Shown here piece after piece: positions 49,988 to 59,939 of a stretch of DNA of 64,000 bases. Both the position numbers and the translations under genes were made by a program. Source of the stretch: Pantoea trifolii (GTDB taxonomy: Bacteria; Pseudomonadota; Gammaproteobacteria; Enterobacterales; Enterobacteriaceae). Positions within the stretch are counted from its first letter, which is position 1. Every line of letters starts with the position of its first letter. The stretch is taken from the NCBI RefSeq assembly GCF_024506435.1, contig NZ_JANIET010000001.1:2232001-2296000 (forward strand). The letters are read 5' to 3'. Below the pieces are notes generated by a model that saw only the letters and a program-made list of their open reading frames with translations, did not search any database and was not told where the DNA came from.

Positions 49988-51289
49988 TCAGCGCGCCGCG
50001 CTGGCGTTACGCAGCGGCGAAGAATGTGGCTCAAAACCTGGCAGGTAGCGCAGCACTGACAAATCATCTGCGGCAATCGCCGGTTTCTGACCGGAAATTA
50101 AATCAGCCAAAAGCTGACCGGAACCACAAGCCATCGTCCATCCCAGCGTACCGTGCCCGGTATTGAGATAGAGATTGGAGAGCGGCGTGCGCCCGACAAT
50201 CGGCGTACCGTCTGGCGTCATTGGACGCAATCCGGTCCAGAACGTGGCCTGTTCGACAAATCCGCCTTCAGGATAGAGATCGCGGACCACCATCTCCAGC
50301 GTTTCGCGTCGTGCCGGCAACAGTTTGGTGTTAAAACCAACAATTTCTGCCATGCCGCCCACGCGAATGCGATCGTCAAAGCGCGTGACCGCCACTTTGT
50401 AGGTTTCGTCGAGGATGGTGGAAACCGGTGCAGCGTCAGCGTTCTTGATCGGGATGGTCAGCGAATAACCCTTCAGCGGATAAACCGGGATGGCGAGAAT
50501 GTCTTTCAGCAGCGCGGTTGAATAGGAACCGAACGCCACCACGTAAGCATCGGCTTTAATCACCTCATCGCCACACTTCACGCCATAAATGCGATTGCCC
50601 TCGCGCAGCAACTGATCAACCGACGTGTTGTAGCGGAAGGTCACACCCGCCGCCGCAGCCATTTCGGCCAGGCGCTGAGTAAACAGCTGGCAGTCGCCGG
50701 TTTCGTCGTTAGGGAGACGTAAACCGCCGGTGAGTTTATGCGCCGTCGCCGCCAGCGCGGGTTCGACATTTTTCAGCTGATGCGCTTCCAGTAACTCATA
50801 GGGAACGCCCGCATCGCGCAGCACGGCGATATCTTTGCTGGCGCTTTCGAACTGTTGCTGCGTACGGAACAGCTGCAGCGTGCCGCCCTGACGACCTTCA
50901 TAGGCGATGCCGGTGCTGGCGCGCAGTGTTTTCAGGCAGTCGCGGCTGTACTCCGCGATACGCACCATGCGGCTTTTATTCTCTTGATAGTGCTGCATGT
51001 CGCAGTTACGCAGCATATTCCACATCCATTCCAGCTGGAACTTACTGCCATCGAGACGAACCGCCAGCGGCGCGTGACGCTGGAACATCCATTTGACCGC
51101 TTTCAGCGGAACGCCCGGCGCCGCCCAAGGCGCGGCATAGCCCGGTGAGATCTGCCCCGCATTACCGGCGCTGGTTTCCAGCGCGGCGGCAGGTTGACGA
51201 TCGATGACCGTGACCTCATGTCCGGCCTGCGCCAGATACCAGGCGCTCGCCACACCAACTACACCACTACCAAGAATTACTACGCGCAT
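49988..51289 (-). CDS. dadA: D-amino acid dehydrogenase small subunit DadA
   Basis: The 433-residue protein matches DadA (E. coli 432). The N-terminal FAD-binding motif is [21 protein letters not shown] and the C-terminal DAO signature is [20 protein letters not shown]. It is a membrane-associated flavoprotein that oxidises D-alanine to pyruvate, passing electrons to the respiratory chain. The dadAX operon allows growth on alanine and is known to respond to Lrp and CRP in E. coli; I did not find those sites with confidence. Confidence 0.96.
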   Translation of the reverse strand: MRVVILGSGVVGVASAWYLAQAGHEVTVIDRQPAAALETSAGNAGQISPGYAAPWAAPGVPLKAVKWMFQRHAPLAVRLDGSKFQLEWMWNMLRNCDMQHYQENKSRMVRIAEYSRDCLKTLRASTGIAYEGRQGGTLQLFRTQQQFESASKDIAVLRDAGVPYELLEAHQLKNVEPALAATAHKLTGGLRLPNDETGDCQLFTQRLAEMAAAAGVTFRYNTSVDQLLREGNRIYGVKCGDEVIKADAYVVAFGSYSTALLKDILAIPVYPLKGYSLTIPIKNADAAPVSTILDETYKVAVTRFDDRIRVGGMAEIVGFNTKLLPARRETLEMVVRDLYPEGGFVEQATFWTGLRPMTPDGTPIVGRTPLSNLYLNTGHGTLGWTMACGSGQLLADLISGQKPAIAADDLSVLRYLPGFEPHSSPLRNASAAR

Positions 51290-51783
51290 AAGCCCCTCGT
51301 CGCAGCAAAAGAATAATTAACTATTAACCAAGCCCAAGACAGCATAACCCGACCGCCACTCAAATCTTACATTCGACCGACTTATTTCACATGTTTTTTA
51401 CCTGACTGCACACTGAAATCATGCAACAGAGGCAAAATCAGGATTTTTTATGCCTTAAATCCCTTAATCAGCCATTTATTATGTGGAAGGCAGCGGTTTT
51501 GACTTTTTTCAGGAGAAAGCGCCGCAGTCATACAATCCACTTATAAACAGAGCATTATTCTAACAAGCAAAATAAAACCAAAATTTATAACAAGTATCGA
51601 CTTAACTACCGCTTTTTGAATGATTTTCTGCCAAAAGAATTCGATTGAGATTCAGTTTCGGATAGGCGACAGTGGACTATCATTGAAGTGTTCGCTCAGT
51701 TTTATTGGGCCATCTTTACTCAGGATGAGGCCTTAAACGATCGTGACAGGTAATTCCTGCCGCTTGCAAAACAGAGGTGCGCT
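51290..51783. other. dadA-ycgB divergent spacer
   Basis: These 494 bp hold no credible gene. The sequence is moderately AT-rich, especially 51440-51660. It must carry the promoters of dadA (leftward) and ycgB (rightward). I saw no -10/-35 pair or operator strong enough to name. The ycgB ribosome site is GAGG at about 51774. Confidence 0.45.
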
Positions 51784-53320
51784 ATGACGACAATATTTGA
51801 CGAGCCAACCCGCAACAGTAAACGACTCAGTGATGGTCCCGACTGGACTTTCGAACTGCTGGATGATTATCTGGCGGAAATTGACCGCGTAGCCAAAAGT
51901 TACGGACTGGAAACCTATCCGCACCAAATTGAAGTGATCACCTCAGAGCAAATGATGGATGCCTACTCCAGCGTAGGTATGCCGATCAACTATGCACACT
52001 GGTCGTTCGGCAAGAAATTCATCGAAACGGAACAGCGTTACAAGCACGGTCAGCAAGGCCTGGCGTATGAGATCGTCATCAACTCCAATCCGTGTATTGC
52101 CTATTTGATGGAAGAGAACACCATGACCATGCAGGCGCTGGTGATGGCGCACGCTTGTTACGGTCACAACTCTTTCTTCAAAAATAACTATCTGTTCCGC
52201 AGCTGGACCGATGCCAGTTCTATCGTGGATTACCTGCTGTTTGCGCGAAATTACATTACCGACTGCGAAGAGCGCTACGGCGTGGAGGAAGTTGAGCGGC
52301 TGCTCGATTCCTGCCATGCGCTGATGAACTACGGCGTGGATCGCTATAAACGTCCGCAGAAAATTTCGCTGCAGGAAGAGAAAGCGCGCCAGCAGAGCCG
52401 TGAAGAATATTTGCAGAGTCAGGTGAATACGCTGTGGCGTACGCTGCCGCGTAAAGAGAAGGAGTCGGTACACGTTGAGGCATCGCGCTACCCTTCTGAA
52501 CCGCAGGAAAACCTGCTCTATTTCATGGAAAAAAAATGCGCCGCTGCTGGAATCCTGGCAACGTGAAGTGCTGCGCATTGTGCGTAAAGTTAGCCAGTAT
52601 TTCTATCCGCAGAAACAGACGCAGGTCATGAATGAGGGCTGGGCTACGTTCTGGCACTACACCATCCTCAATCATCTGTATGACGAAGGCAAAGTGTCGG
52701 AACGCTTTATGATGGAGTTCCTGCACAGCCACACCAACGTGGTGTATCAGCCGCCGTATAACAGCCAGTGGTATAACGGCATCAACCCGTATGCGCTGGG
52801 CTTTGCGATGTTCCAGGACATCAAGCGTATCTGTCAGACGCCAACCGAAGAAGATCGCTACTGGTTCCCGGACATTGCCGGTTCGGACTGGCTGAAAACC
52901 CTGCATTTCGCCATGCGCGAGTTTAAAGATGAGAGCTTTATCAGCCAGTTCCTGTCACCAAAAGTGATGCGTGATTTCCGCTTGTTCACGGTAATGGATG
53001 ATGACCGCAACAATTTCCTCGAAATTGCAGCGATCCATGATGAAGCGGGTTATCGCGCCATTCGTCAGCAGTTGTCGGCGCAGTACAATCTCAGCAATCT
53101 TGAACCGAACATTCAGGTCTACAACGTGGATTTACGTGGCGACCGCTCACTGACGTTGCGTTATGTGCCGCAACAGCGTGCGCCGCTCGATAAGAGCCGC
53201 AAAGAAGTGTTGAAGCATGTGCATCGTTTGTGGGGTTTTGATGTGATTCTGGAGCAGCAGAACGAAGACGGCAGCGTCGAGTTGCTGGATCGTTCACCCG
53301 CGCGCGGCCCAACGCTATAA
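51784..53320 (+). pseudogene. ycgB: SpoVR family protein YcgB, frameshifted in an A8 tract
   Basis: The first frame (51784-52566, 260 residues) matches YcgB from RLSDGPDWTF to LLYFMEK, then becomes foreign and stops. The second frame carries NAPLLESWQREVLRIVRKVS and the whole C-terminus to 53320. Read together they give 511 residues against 510 in E. coli. The break is at 52529-52536, where GAAAAAAAATGCG has eight A's; seven would restore the frame. YcgB is a SpoVR-family cytoplasmic protein linked to YeaG and YeaH. A real mutation, slippage at the A run, or a sequencing error are all possible. Confidence 0.9.
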
Positions 53321-53323
53321 AGC

Positions 53324-53358
53324 AAAAAAACCGGACTGATGAGGTCCGGTTTTTCTTT
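53324..53358. terminator. Bidirectional terminator between ycgB and fadR
   Basis: ACCGGAC and GTCCGGT form a 7-bp stem with a 7-base loop, flanked by seven A's and TTTTCTTTT. Confidence 0.9.
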
Positions 53359-54077
53359 TATCGCTTGCTGGCTAAATCGTCCGGCATGCTTTTCTGCATC
53401 TTGTGCCAAATCTCACCGCTGCGACGACCGTATTCACGCACGCTGTCGACAATCTGCTCCTGCGAAGGGTTAGCCACGCATAGATCAGCCAATTGGCGAT
53501 AGAAGTTACGCGCCAGTTCTCGCGCTTCCAGGCTGGAGAAATAGTGACGACCAACGCGGGTATACAAGCCTTTCAGCCCGTTCAAAATCAGACCATAAAT
53601 CGGGTTGCCCGAGGCAAACGCCAGGCCACGGAACACGCGATAATCCAGCTCGGTATAGGCTTCGGCTTTATCCTCCTCGATCAGCGCATTCTCCAGCACT
53701 TCACGCGCTTTTTCTGGATGATGACGCAGCGCACGGCTGATAAAAATCGACGAGATGTTGGTGCGCACCGACAGCAGATTATCAATCAACTGAGGAACGC
53801 TATCGTGATCGAGTCGGGCCAGAGTTTCGAGGATGTTTAAACCGGAGGTTTCCCAGAAATCGTTAACGCGCGTCGGTTTGCCATGTTGAATGGTCAACCA
53901 GCCATCACGCGCCAGACGTTGCAACACTTCGCGCAACGTGGTGCGTGTTACGCCAATCAGTTCAGAAAGCTCACGTTCGGCAGGTAGAATGGATCCCGGC
54001 GGAAAACGACTGTTCCAGATGCTTTCAATAATATACTCTTCAGCAAATCCCGCGGGGCTCTGCGCCTTAATCACCAT
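53358..54077 (-). CDS. fadR: Fatty acid metabolism regulator FadR
   Basis: The 239 residues equal E. coli FadR. The N-terminal GntR winged helix (about 1-75) contains [25 protein letters not shown], and the C-terminal all-helical domain binds long-chain acyl-CoA. FadR represses fatty-acid degradation genes and activates fabA/fabB, releasing DNA on acyl-CoA binding. A FadR-like operator lies at fadD in this window. In E. coli nhaB is divergent from fadR; here it is absent and dsbB follows. Confidence 0.96.
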   Translation of the reverse strand: MVIKAQSPAGFAEEYIIESIWNSRFPPGSILPAERELSELIGVTRTTLREVLQRLARDGWLTIQHGKPTRVNDFWETSGLNILETLARLDHDSVPQLIDNLLSVRTNISSIFISRALRHHPEKAREVLENALIEEDKAEAYTELDYRVFRGLAFASGNPIYGLILNGLKGLYTRVGRHYFSSLEARELARNFYRQLADLCVANPSQEQIVDSVREYGRRSGEIWHKMQKSMPDDLASKR

Positions 54078-54396
54078 AGCATTTATTTCTCGTTGCTTTC
54101 TTTAACGTATTGCGACTCATCATACCAGAGCGGCTATAGCGGAAATAGCCTGCCAACCGATTAAAAGCGCGCGCTGGCGCAAAATTCAGCCGTGAATACA
54201 GAGGAAACTCTTTGGCCTGGCACACGTTTGCATTGTGCCTGCGGCTTGCATTTATCGAAGGACGCGACTGGCAGGATCTTTTTGGCCTCAACACGACTTA
54301 AGTCATTTTTGTACATGATTTTTTCCCGTTACCTGGCTGGCACGGTTGCGCTTTTGGTTTACACTGCGAAACATTAACGGTTACAGGAAAAGCAAT
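54078..54396. other. fadR-dsbB spacer, nhaB absent
   Basis: These 319 bp separate divergent fadR and dsbB. In E. coli and many relatives nhaB sits here. No frame shows NhaB-like membrane sequence, and the short frames present have no ribosome sites. The region must carry both promoters. ACAGGAAA before 54397 is the dsbB ribosome site. Confidence 0.5.
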
Positions 54397-54927
54397 ATGT
54401 TGCGATATTTGAATCAATGCTCGCGTGGACGTGGTGCCTGGCTTCTGCTGGCCCTGACGGCGTTGGCGTTTGAATTGACGGCGTTGTATTTTCAGCACGT
54501 GATGGGGCTGCAACCCTGCGTAATGTGTATTTATGAACGTTGCGCGCTGTTTGGCGTGATGGGCGCGGGCATTGTGGGCGCTATTGCGCCGAAAACCCCG
54601 CTGCGCTGGGCGGCCATTCTCATCTGGATCTACAGCGCGATTGAAGGCACGCGCCTCTCTTACGATCACACCATGATTCAACTGCATCCCAACCCGTTTG
54701 TCACCTGCGACTTTGCCGCGCGTTTCCCAACCTGGTTGCCGCTGGATAAATGGTTGCCTTCTGTATTCGTAGCGAGCGGTGATTGCGCTGAGCGCGGCTG
54801 GACCTTCCTGACCTGGAGCATGCCGCAGTGGATGATCGTGATTTTTGCCGCTTATCTGCTGGTGGCGCTGCTGGTGCTGATTGCACAACCGTTCAAACCG
54901 AAACGCCGCGATCTGTTCGGACGTTAA
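54397..54927 (+). CDS. dsbB: Disulfide bond formation protein DsbB
   Basis: The 176 residues equal E. coli DsbB. Four membrane helices carry the redox pairs Cys41/Cys44 ([12 protein letters not shown]) and Cys104/Cys130 (VTCDF and GDCAERGW). It reoxidises DsbA in the periplasm and passes electrons to quinone; Arg48 of the quinone site is present. I chose the ATG at 54397 ([13 protein letters not shown]); a longer frame from 54346 is not supported by homologues. Confidence 0.96.
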   Translation: MLRYLNQCSRGRGAWLLLALTALAFELTALYFQHVMGLQPCVMCIYERCALFGVMGAGIVGAIAPKTPLRWAAILIWIYSAIEGTRLSYDHTMIQLHPNPFVTCDFAARFPTWLPLDKWLPSVFVASGDCAERGWTFLTWSMPQWMIVIFAAYLLVALLVLIAQPFKPKRRDLFGR

Positions 54928-54940
54928 GCACAAACAAAAC

Positions 54941-54958
54941 AGGCAGCCTTGGCTGCCT
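54941..54958. terminator. Hairpin between dsbB and ycgN
   Basis: AGGCAGCC and GGCTGCCT form an 8-bp stem, flanked by AACAAAAC and ATTCTATG, between convergent genes. Confidence 0.7.
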
Positions 54959-54967
54959 ATTCTATGT

Positions 54968-55414
54968 TTAACCGTTGCGATCCGGTCGATCGATAATATG
55001 CTCTTCCCAATCCCGTACTTCACTCTCCCGCACCGCAATAAAACGCACGGAAATGCGCTGCGCATGCATCGCCTTTTTAGAACCGGCGATCAGCGGATGC
55101 CACGCTGGCAAGGTTTTGCCTTCTCCTAACACACGATAGGCGCAGGTGCGCGGCAGCCATTCAAAACTGGTGAGATTTTCACGCGTCAGCTTAATGCAAT
55201 TCTCTTCCAACTCAAAACGATGCTCGTAGTTACGACACTGGCAGGTTTTGATATTCAGCTGATTGCAGGCCACGTTGGTGAAGTAGATTTCGTCAGTGTC
55301 CGCATCCTGCAACTTATTCAGGCAACATTGGCCGCAGCCGTCGCACAGGGATTCCCACTCTGCGTCGTTCATTTGGTCAAGGCGTTTAGTCTGCCAGAAA
55401 GGTTGTTCAGTCAT
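54968..55414 (-). CDS. ycgN: YcgN family Cys-rich protein (UPF0260)
   Basis: The 148-residue protein matches YcgN (E. coli 153). Eight conserved Cys residues include CDGCGQCC, a YkgJ/UPF0260 cluster probably binding zinc or Fe-S, and [14 protein letters not shown] and PRTCAYR. Function is unknown. The start is the ATG at 55414 ([15 protein letters not shown]); the frame runs on upstream without support. ycgM lies 64 bp upstream on the same strand. Confidence 0.93.
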   Translation of the reverse strand: MTEQPFWQTKRLDQMNDAEWESLCDGCGQCCLNKLQDADTDEIYFTNVACNQLNIKTCQCRNYEHRFELEENCIKLTRENLTSFEWLPRTCAYRVLGEGKTLPAWHPLIAGSKKAMHAQRISVRFIAVRESEVRDWEEHIIDRPDRNG

Positions 55415-55478
55415 GATGGCGGTCCGGGTTAGCAAAGAGACCGCACCTTATAAAGGTTCAGGTGCGGTGATGCAAGTT

Positions 55479-56138
55479 TTACAGAACGCGCGTCGAAATA
55501 CCGTGACCGGCCAGCGTGATTTCCAGCTTATCGCCAGAGCGCATTGGGCCAACGCCCTCTGGCGTCCCGGTCAGCACCACATCGCCCGCGCGCAGCGTGA
55601 AATACTGGCTCATATAGGCAATCAGCGGCAGAATTTTGTGGATCATATCAGCGGTCGTGCCGTGCTGACGTACTTCACCGTTAACGACCAGCTTCAGTTC
55701 GGTGTTCTGTGGATCGCCGCTAAACTCAGAAACGGGAATAAAACCCGACAGCGGACACGAGTTATCGAAACCTTTGGATTTTTCCCACGGTTGCCCCGCT
55801 TTCTTCAAACCGGCCTGCACGTCGCGTAAGGTCAAATCCAGCGCGACGCCATAACCGGCAATCGCCTTCGCCACGTGCTCTTCGCTCGCCTGCTTCAGCG
55901 TCGAGCCAATCAGCACAGCCAGCTCCACTTCATGATGCACTTCACCAAAATTTGCCGGAATCGACAGAGGCTGGCGCAGATCGCACACCGCAGTTTCCGG
56001 TTTGATAAACACCACCGGTTCGGTTGGCGTGGCACTTCCCATTTCCTTTATGTGCTTCGCATAGTTGCTGCCGACGCAAACCACTTTGCTGACCGGATAA
56101 TCTAACAGAGCGCCCTGCCAGTTACGATGCTGATACAT
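55479..56138 (-). CDS. ycgM: YcgM, fumarylacetoacetate hydrolase family protein
   Basis: The 219 residues equal E. coli YcgM. The FAH-fold metal site residues are in HHEVELAVLIG (Glu and His), and the active-site region is FDNSCPLSGF and GTPEGVGP. Related proteins act as oxaloacetate tautomerase or acylpyruvase; which one applies here is inferred. I place the start at the ATG at 56138 (MYQHRNWQGALLDYP). Confidence 0.93.
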   Translation of the reverse strand: MYQHRNWQGALLDYPVSKVVCVGSNYAKHIKEMGSATPTEPVVFIKPETAVCDLRQPLSIPANFGEVHHEVELAVLIGSTLKQASEEHVAKAIAGYGVALDLTLRDVQAGLKKAGQPWEKSKGFDNSCPLSGFIPVSEFSGDPQNTELKLVVNGEVRQHGTTADMIHKILPLIAYMSQYFTLRAGDVVLTGTPEGVGPMRSGDKLEITLAGHGISTRVL

Positions 56139-56405
56139 GCTATTCCCCTGCTTTGGTTGTGTTTGCCGCCAGTGCATCTGGCGATGAAGTCTGGCTCAGT
56201 GCCGGAACGCGGCAGGCTGAGGTGAAATATATTAACGGGTTTATGGCGGCTGGCGTGGCGGAAATTGTCAAAAGTCGTTAATCGTATACAACAAAATCAG
56301 CTAAACGCTTTGAAAATTGCCCGCAATAAAGGGTTAAAGCGGGCAGTTAATTAACGCAAATAGCACTGATTATTTCTACAGGATATATTTACAGATGAAT
56401 CTGAA

Positions 56406-56681
56406 TTAATCTTTTTTACCCTGATCGAGATGAATGTTGAGCAGACTTTCAACCGGTGGTGGAATTTGCAAATAATAGCCGTGTTCGCTTAAACCTTGCT
56501 TAACTTTATTGATATCCGCGTTAGCCAGCTTGTCACGCTTATCCAGCGATAACACCATTGCCAGCTGGGGTTTGCCGAAGCCACGCAGCAGTTCTTCTGG
56601 TACCCGTGAGAAATCGTCTTTTTTTTCAACATACAGATAAGTCTGTTCACGTTGCGGGCTTCTGTAGATCACACAAAACAT
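56406..56681 (-). CDS. ycgL: YcgL family protein (UPF0745)
   Basis: The 91-residue protein matches Ycg[21 protein letters not shown], then [20 protein letters not shown]. It is a single YcgL domain with no membrane segment; function is unknown. It is divergent from minC, as in E. coli. It ends 268 bp before the ycgM start. Confidence 0.93.
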   Translation of the reverse strand: MFCVIYRSPQREQTYLYVEKKDDFSRVPEELLRGFGKPQLAMVLSLDKRDKLANADINKVKQGLSEHGYYLQIPPPVESLLNIHLDQGKKD

Positions 56682-56834
56682 ATTTTTTACTCGAATTAAC
56701 CGATGGCGTCACTTGCCTGAATATAGCAGTAACTATAACATGCTTGCAGAACTTCGAATATTGACCGTTTGATGTTATTGCCGATTTTATCGGCGTACAT
56801 TTAAGGGTCGTAAAACAGGACTGAGTCAGCACAG

Positions 56835-57545
56835 ATGTCGCAAACGCCAATCGAATTCAAGGGAAGCAGTTTTACCCTGTCAGTCGTTCATCTGCATCAT
56901 TCGCAACCCGAGGTGATTCGTCAGGCGCTACAGGACAAAATCGATCAGGCACCTGCCTTTTTGCTGAATGCGCCGGTGGTGCTGAATGTGTCAGCGCTAA
57001 CCGGCGACATTAACTGGAAACAGATGCAACAAGCGGTGATGGCGACCGGTCTGCGTATCGTCGGTGTCAGCGGTTGCAAAGATGAAGCCCTGAAAAAAAT
57101 GATTGCCCGCGCGGGTTTGCCGGTACTTTCGGAAGGTAAAGAGAGCCGCAAACAAGCCTCGGCTCCCGTCATTGAAGCCGCGCCGGTTGTTCCAGCGGTG
57201 ATCGCTGAAGCCGCCAGCAAAACCCGCATCGTTAATACGCCGGTGCGTTCGGGCCAACAGATTTATGCGCGTAATGCCGACCTCATCGTTACCAGCAGCG
57301 TCAGCGCCGGTGCCGAGCTGGTCGCCGACGGCAACATTCACATTTACGGCATGATGCGCGGTCGCGCACTGGCGGGCGTCGGTGGACAACGCGACAGCCA
57401 GATTTTTTGCACCAACCTCGCCGCAGAGCTGGTCTCTATTGCCGGGGAATATTGGATGATGGATCACATTCCGGCGGAATTCTTTGGTAAAGCGGCGCGT
57501 CTGAGTCTCAAAGATGGCGCGCTGACCATTCAGACACTTAATTAA
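56835..57545 (+). CDS. minC: Septum site-determining protein MinC
   Basis: The 236-residue protein matches MinC (E. coli 231). An N-terminal FtsZ-inhibiting domain (about 1-105) is joined by an Ala/Val/Pro-rich linker (about 108-130) to the C-terminal beta-helix that binds MinD ([41 protein letters not shown]). It blocks division at the poles. minD follows 33 bp later. Confidence 0.96.
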   Translation: MSQTPIEFKGSSFTLSVVHLHHSQPEVIRQALQDKIDQAPAFLLNAPVVLNVSALTGDINWKQMQQAVMATGLRIVGVSGCKDEALKKMIARAGLPVLSEGKESRKQASAPVIEAAPVVPAVIAEAASKTRIVNTPVRSGQQIYARNADLIVTSSVSAGAELVADGNIHIYGMMRGRALAGVGGQRDSQIFCTNLAAELVSIAGEYWMMDHIPAEFFGKAARLSLKDGALTIQTLN

Positions 57546-57578
57546 GCCCCTTTTCTTTCGTTAAGGAAATCAACATTT

Positions 57579-58391
57579 ATGGCACGCATTATTGTAGTTA
57601 CATCGGGTAAAGGGGGCGTTGGCAAGACCACGTCAAGCGCGGCCATCGCCACCGGCTTAGCGCAGAAAGGCAAAAAAACCGTCGTCATCGATTTCGATAT
57701 CGGCCTGCGTAACCTCGATTTGATCATGGGCTGTGAACGTCGCGTGGTGTATGACTTTGTTAACGTCATTCAGGGCGATGCGACGCTGAACCAGGCGCTG
57801 ATTCGCGACAAGCGCACAGAGCAACTCTACATTCTCCCAGCTTCTCAGACGCGTGATAAAGATGCGCTGACGCGTGAAGGCGTTGAGAAAGTGCTGAACG
57901 ACCTGGCGGCGATGGAGTTCGACTTTATCGTCTGCGACTCACCAGCAGGTATCGAAACCGGCGCGCTGATGGCGTTGTACTTCGCCGATGAAGCCATTAT
58001 CACCACCAACCCGGAAGTCTCTTCAGTACGTGACTCCGACCGTATTCTTGGCATCATCTCTTCGAAATCCCGTCGTGCAGAGAACAGCCAGGATCCGGTG
58101 AAAGAGCATCTGCTGCTGACCCGTTACAATCCTGGCCGCGTTACCCGTGGCGATATGCTGAGCATGGAAGATGTGCTGGAAATTCTGCGCATTCCACTGG
58201 TTGGCGTCATCCCGGAAGATCAATCTGTCCTGCGCGCCTCAAACCAGGGTGAGCCGGTGATCCTCGACGCAAACGCTGACGCCGGTAAAGCCTATGCTGA
58301 TACCGTAGATCGCCTGCTTGGCGAAGAACGCCCCTTCCGCTTTATTGAAGAAGAGAAGAAGGGTTTCCTTAAACGCCTGTTCGGGGGATAA
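57579..58391 (+). CDS. minD: Septum site-determining protein MinD (ATPase)
   Basis: The 270 residues equal E. coli MinD. The deviant Walker A motif is GKGGVGKTTSS, with Lys11 and Lys16. The Walker B region is VCDSPAGIETG. The C-terminal amphipathic membrane-targeting helix is RFIEEEKKGFLKRLFG. With MinC and MinE it oscillates from pole to pole to place the septum. minE starts three bases after the stop. Confidence 0.97.
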   Translation: MARIIVVTSGKGGVGKTTSSAAIATGLAQKGKKTVVIDFDIGLRNLDLIMGCERRVVYDFVNVIQGDATLNQALIRDKRTEQLYILPASQTRDKDALTREGVEKVLNDLAAMEFDFIVCDSPAGIETGALMALYFADEAIITTNPEVSSVRDSDRILGIISSKSRRAENSQDPVKEHLLLTRYNPGRVTRGDMLSMEDVLEILRIPLVGVIPEDQSVLRASNQGEPVILDANADAGKAYADTVDRLLGEERPFRFIEEEKKGFLKRLFGG

Positions 58392-58394
58392 CCA

Positions 58395-58664
58395 ATGGCA
58401 TTACTTGATTTCTTTTTATCCCGTAAGAAGAACACAGCCAATATAGCCAAGGAAAGGCTGCAGATTATCGTAGCCGAACGCAGAAGGGGCGACAGTGAGC
58501 CCCACTATCTGCCGCAGCTGAAGCGCGATATTTTGGAAGTGATCTGTAAATACGTAAAAATTGACCCGGATATGGTGACCGTTCAGCTGGATCAGAAAGG
58601 GGATGATATCTCCATCCTCGAGCTCAACGTAACGCTGCCGGAGCCGGAAGACGTTCCTAAATGA
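58395..58664 (+). CDS. minE: Cell division topological specificity factor MinE
   Basis: The 89-residue protein matches MinE (E. coli 88). The N-terminal MinD-binding region is [20 protein letters not shown] and the C-terminal topological specificity domain ends in [15 protein letters not shown]. It stimulates MinD ATPase and drives the Min oscillation. A strong terminator follows. Confidence 0.97.
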   Translation: MALLDFFLSRKKNTANIAKERLQIIVAERRRGDSEPHYLPQLKRDILEVICKYVKIDPDMVTVQLDQKGDDISILELNVTLPEPEDVPK

Positions 58665-58681
58665 TTAAAGCGGTTTCCTGA

Positions 58682-58711
58682 TTTTCCCCTGCGGTATTAC
58701 GCAGGGGAAAA
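58682..58711. terminator. Bidirectional terminator between minE and rnd
   Basis: TTTTCCCCTGCG and CGCAGGGGAAAA form a perfect 12-bp stem with a 6-base loop between the convergent stops. Confidence 0.85.
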
Positions 58712-58719
58712 TGCTCGCG

Positions 58720-59841
58720 TCAAAGTGCCTGCAGAATCTCGTCGATACCCGCTTTCAACAAATCGCCCCGCCAGCCTGTCTGTAATTCAGGTGTGCGCGA
58801 CGCGATTTTCAATCCCCAATGTACACTCAGCACCTGATTAATCTGGCGACGTGATGCCAGCAGTTCCTGACTGAAACCACTCTCTTCACTCACCTGTTGC
58901 ACCAGCGCTTTAATGGCTTTGAACGCCTGCTTGTAATGCGGATGATCGATCAGATTGGGCAGCGGCGCTGGCAAAGTCGCTTCATCCTGCGCCTGCGCTT
59001 CCGCCACCAGCGCTACCATCGCTTTACCGTGGAAGCGGATTTCATGGCCGTTCAGACCTAAATGATCCAGCTCACCAAGGCTACCTGGCATAAAGCGCGC
59101 CACTTTCCACAGATTCTCTTCGCGTACCACGAAGTTCACCGCCATATCTTTTTGTCGGGCGATGTTTAAACGCCATGCCGCCAGACGCTGCAACGCCGCC
59201 AGCTGACGCGGACGCAGTTGCCACGCATTGGTGATATCGCGCCAGGCTTCTTCCGGCTGCAGCATATCCAGACGACGCTGGCACAGCAAACTGCATTCGC
59301 TTAACGCTGCCGCCATGTTGCCCGCTTCCTCGGTTTGCGCCACCAGCTGATGGGCAATCGGCAGCAGATAGGCGACATCGGCGGCGGCATATTCACATTG
59401 ACGCTCGGTCAGCGGACGCGCCAGCCAATCGGTACGCGACTCACTTTTATCCAGCTCGATCTGGTTGAAATGCATCACCATCGAGGCAAAGCCCCACGAC
59501 AGCGCCTGGCCGCTAAAGGCCGCCAGAATTTGCGTATCAATCATCGGATCGGGCAGGCATTTAAAACGATGCAGGAACACTTCCAGATCTTCGCCACCGG
59601 CGTGCAGGAATTTGGTGACCTGCTTGTCCTGCAGCAGCGCCACAAACGGCGTCCAGTCACTGATATTAAGCGGATCGATCAGGATCAATTGGTCGCCATC
59701 AAACAGCTGAATCAGGCCAAGCTGCGGATAGTAAGTGCGGGTACGCACGAATTCGGTGTCCAGCGCCACGGCGGCGTGCTGGCGTGCCTTCTCGCACACG
59801 GCGGCCAGTTGGTCATTTTGGTCGATCAGGGTGTAATTCAC
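58720..59841 (-). CDS. rnd: Ribonuclease D
   Basis: The 373-residue protein matches RNase D (E. coli 375). The DEDD exonuclease motifs are Asp28/Glu30 in ALDTEFVRTRTYYP and YAAADVAYLLPIA. Two C-terminal HRDC domains follow (about 210-370). It trims the 3' end of tRNA and other small stable RNAs. It is downstream of fadD on the same strand. The minE-rnd join differs from E. coli, where these genes lie far apart. Confidence 0.96.
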   Translation of the reverse strand: MNYTLIDQNDQLAAVCEKARQHAAVALDTEFVRTRTYYPQLGLIQLFDGDQLILIDPLNISDWTPFVALLQDKQVTKFLHAGGEDLEVFLHRFKCLPDPMIDTQILAAFSGQALSWGFASMVMHFNQIELDKSESRTDWLARPLTERQCEYAAADVAYLLPIAHQLVAQTEEAGNMAAALSECSLLCQRRLDMLQPEEAWRDITNAWQLRPRQLAALQRLAAWRLNIARQKDMAVNFVVREENLWKVARFMPGSLGELDHLGLNGHEIRFHGKAMVALVAEAQAQDEATLPAPLPNLIDHPHYKQAFKAIKALVQQVSEESGFSQELLASRRQINQVLSVHWGLKIASRTPELQTGWRGDLLKAGIDEILQAL

Positions 59842-59891
59842 GTTGTCTTTCTCGCTGCGGCAAACTACGCGCAGCGCTCCATGTTAAAAGC

Positions 59892-59919
59892 AATAAAAAC
59901 GCCGGTCTGAGCCGGCGTT
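59892..59919 (-). terminator. fadD terminator
   Basis: AACGCCGG and CCGGCGTT form an 8-bp stem; on the minus strand it follows the fadD stop and ends in TTTTTATTG. Confidence 0.88.
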
Positions 59920-59939
59920 AACCTGAGGAGAATGGCGCG

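Noticed and set aside
54192-54377. Short frame in the fadR-dsbB gap, considered as an nhaB remnant
   Set aside because: The sequence does not resemble NhaB and has no start signal.
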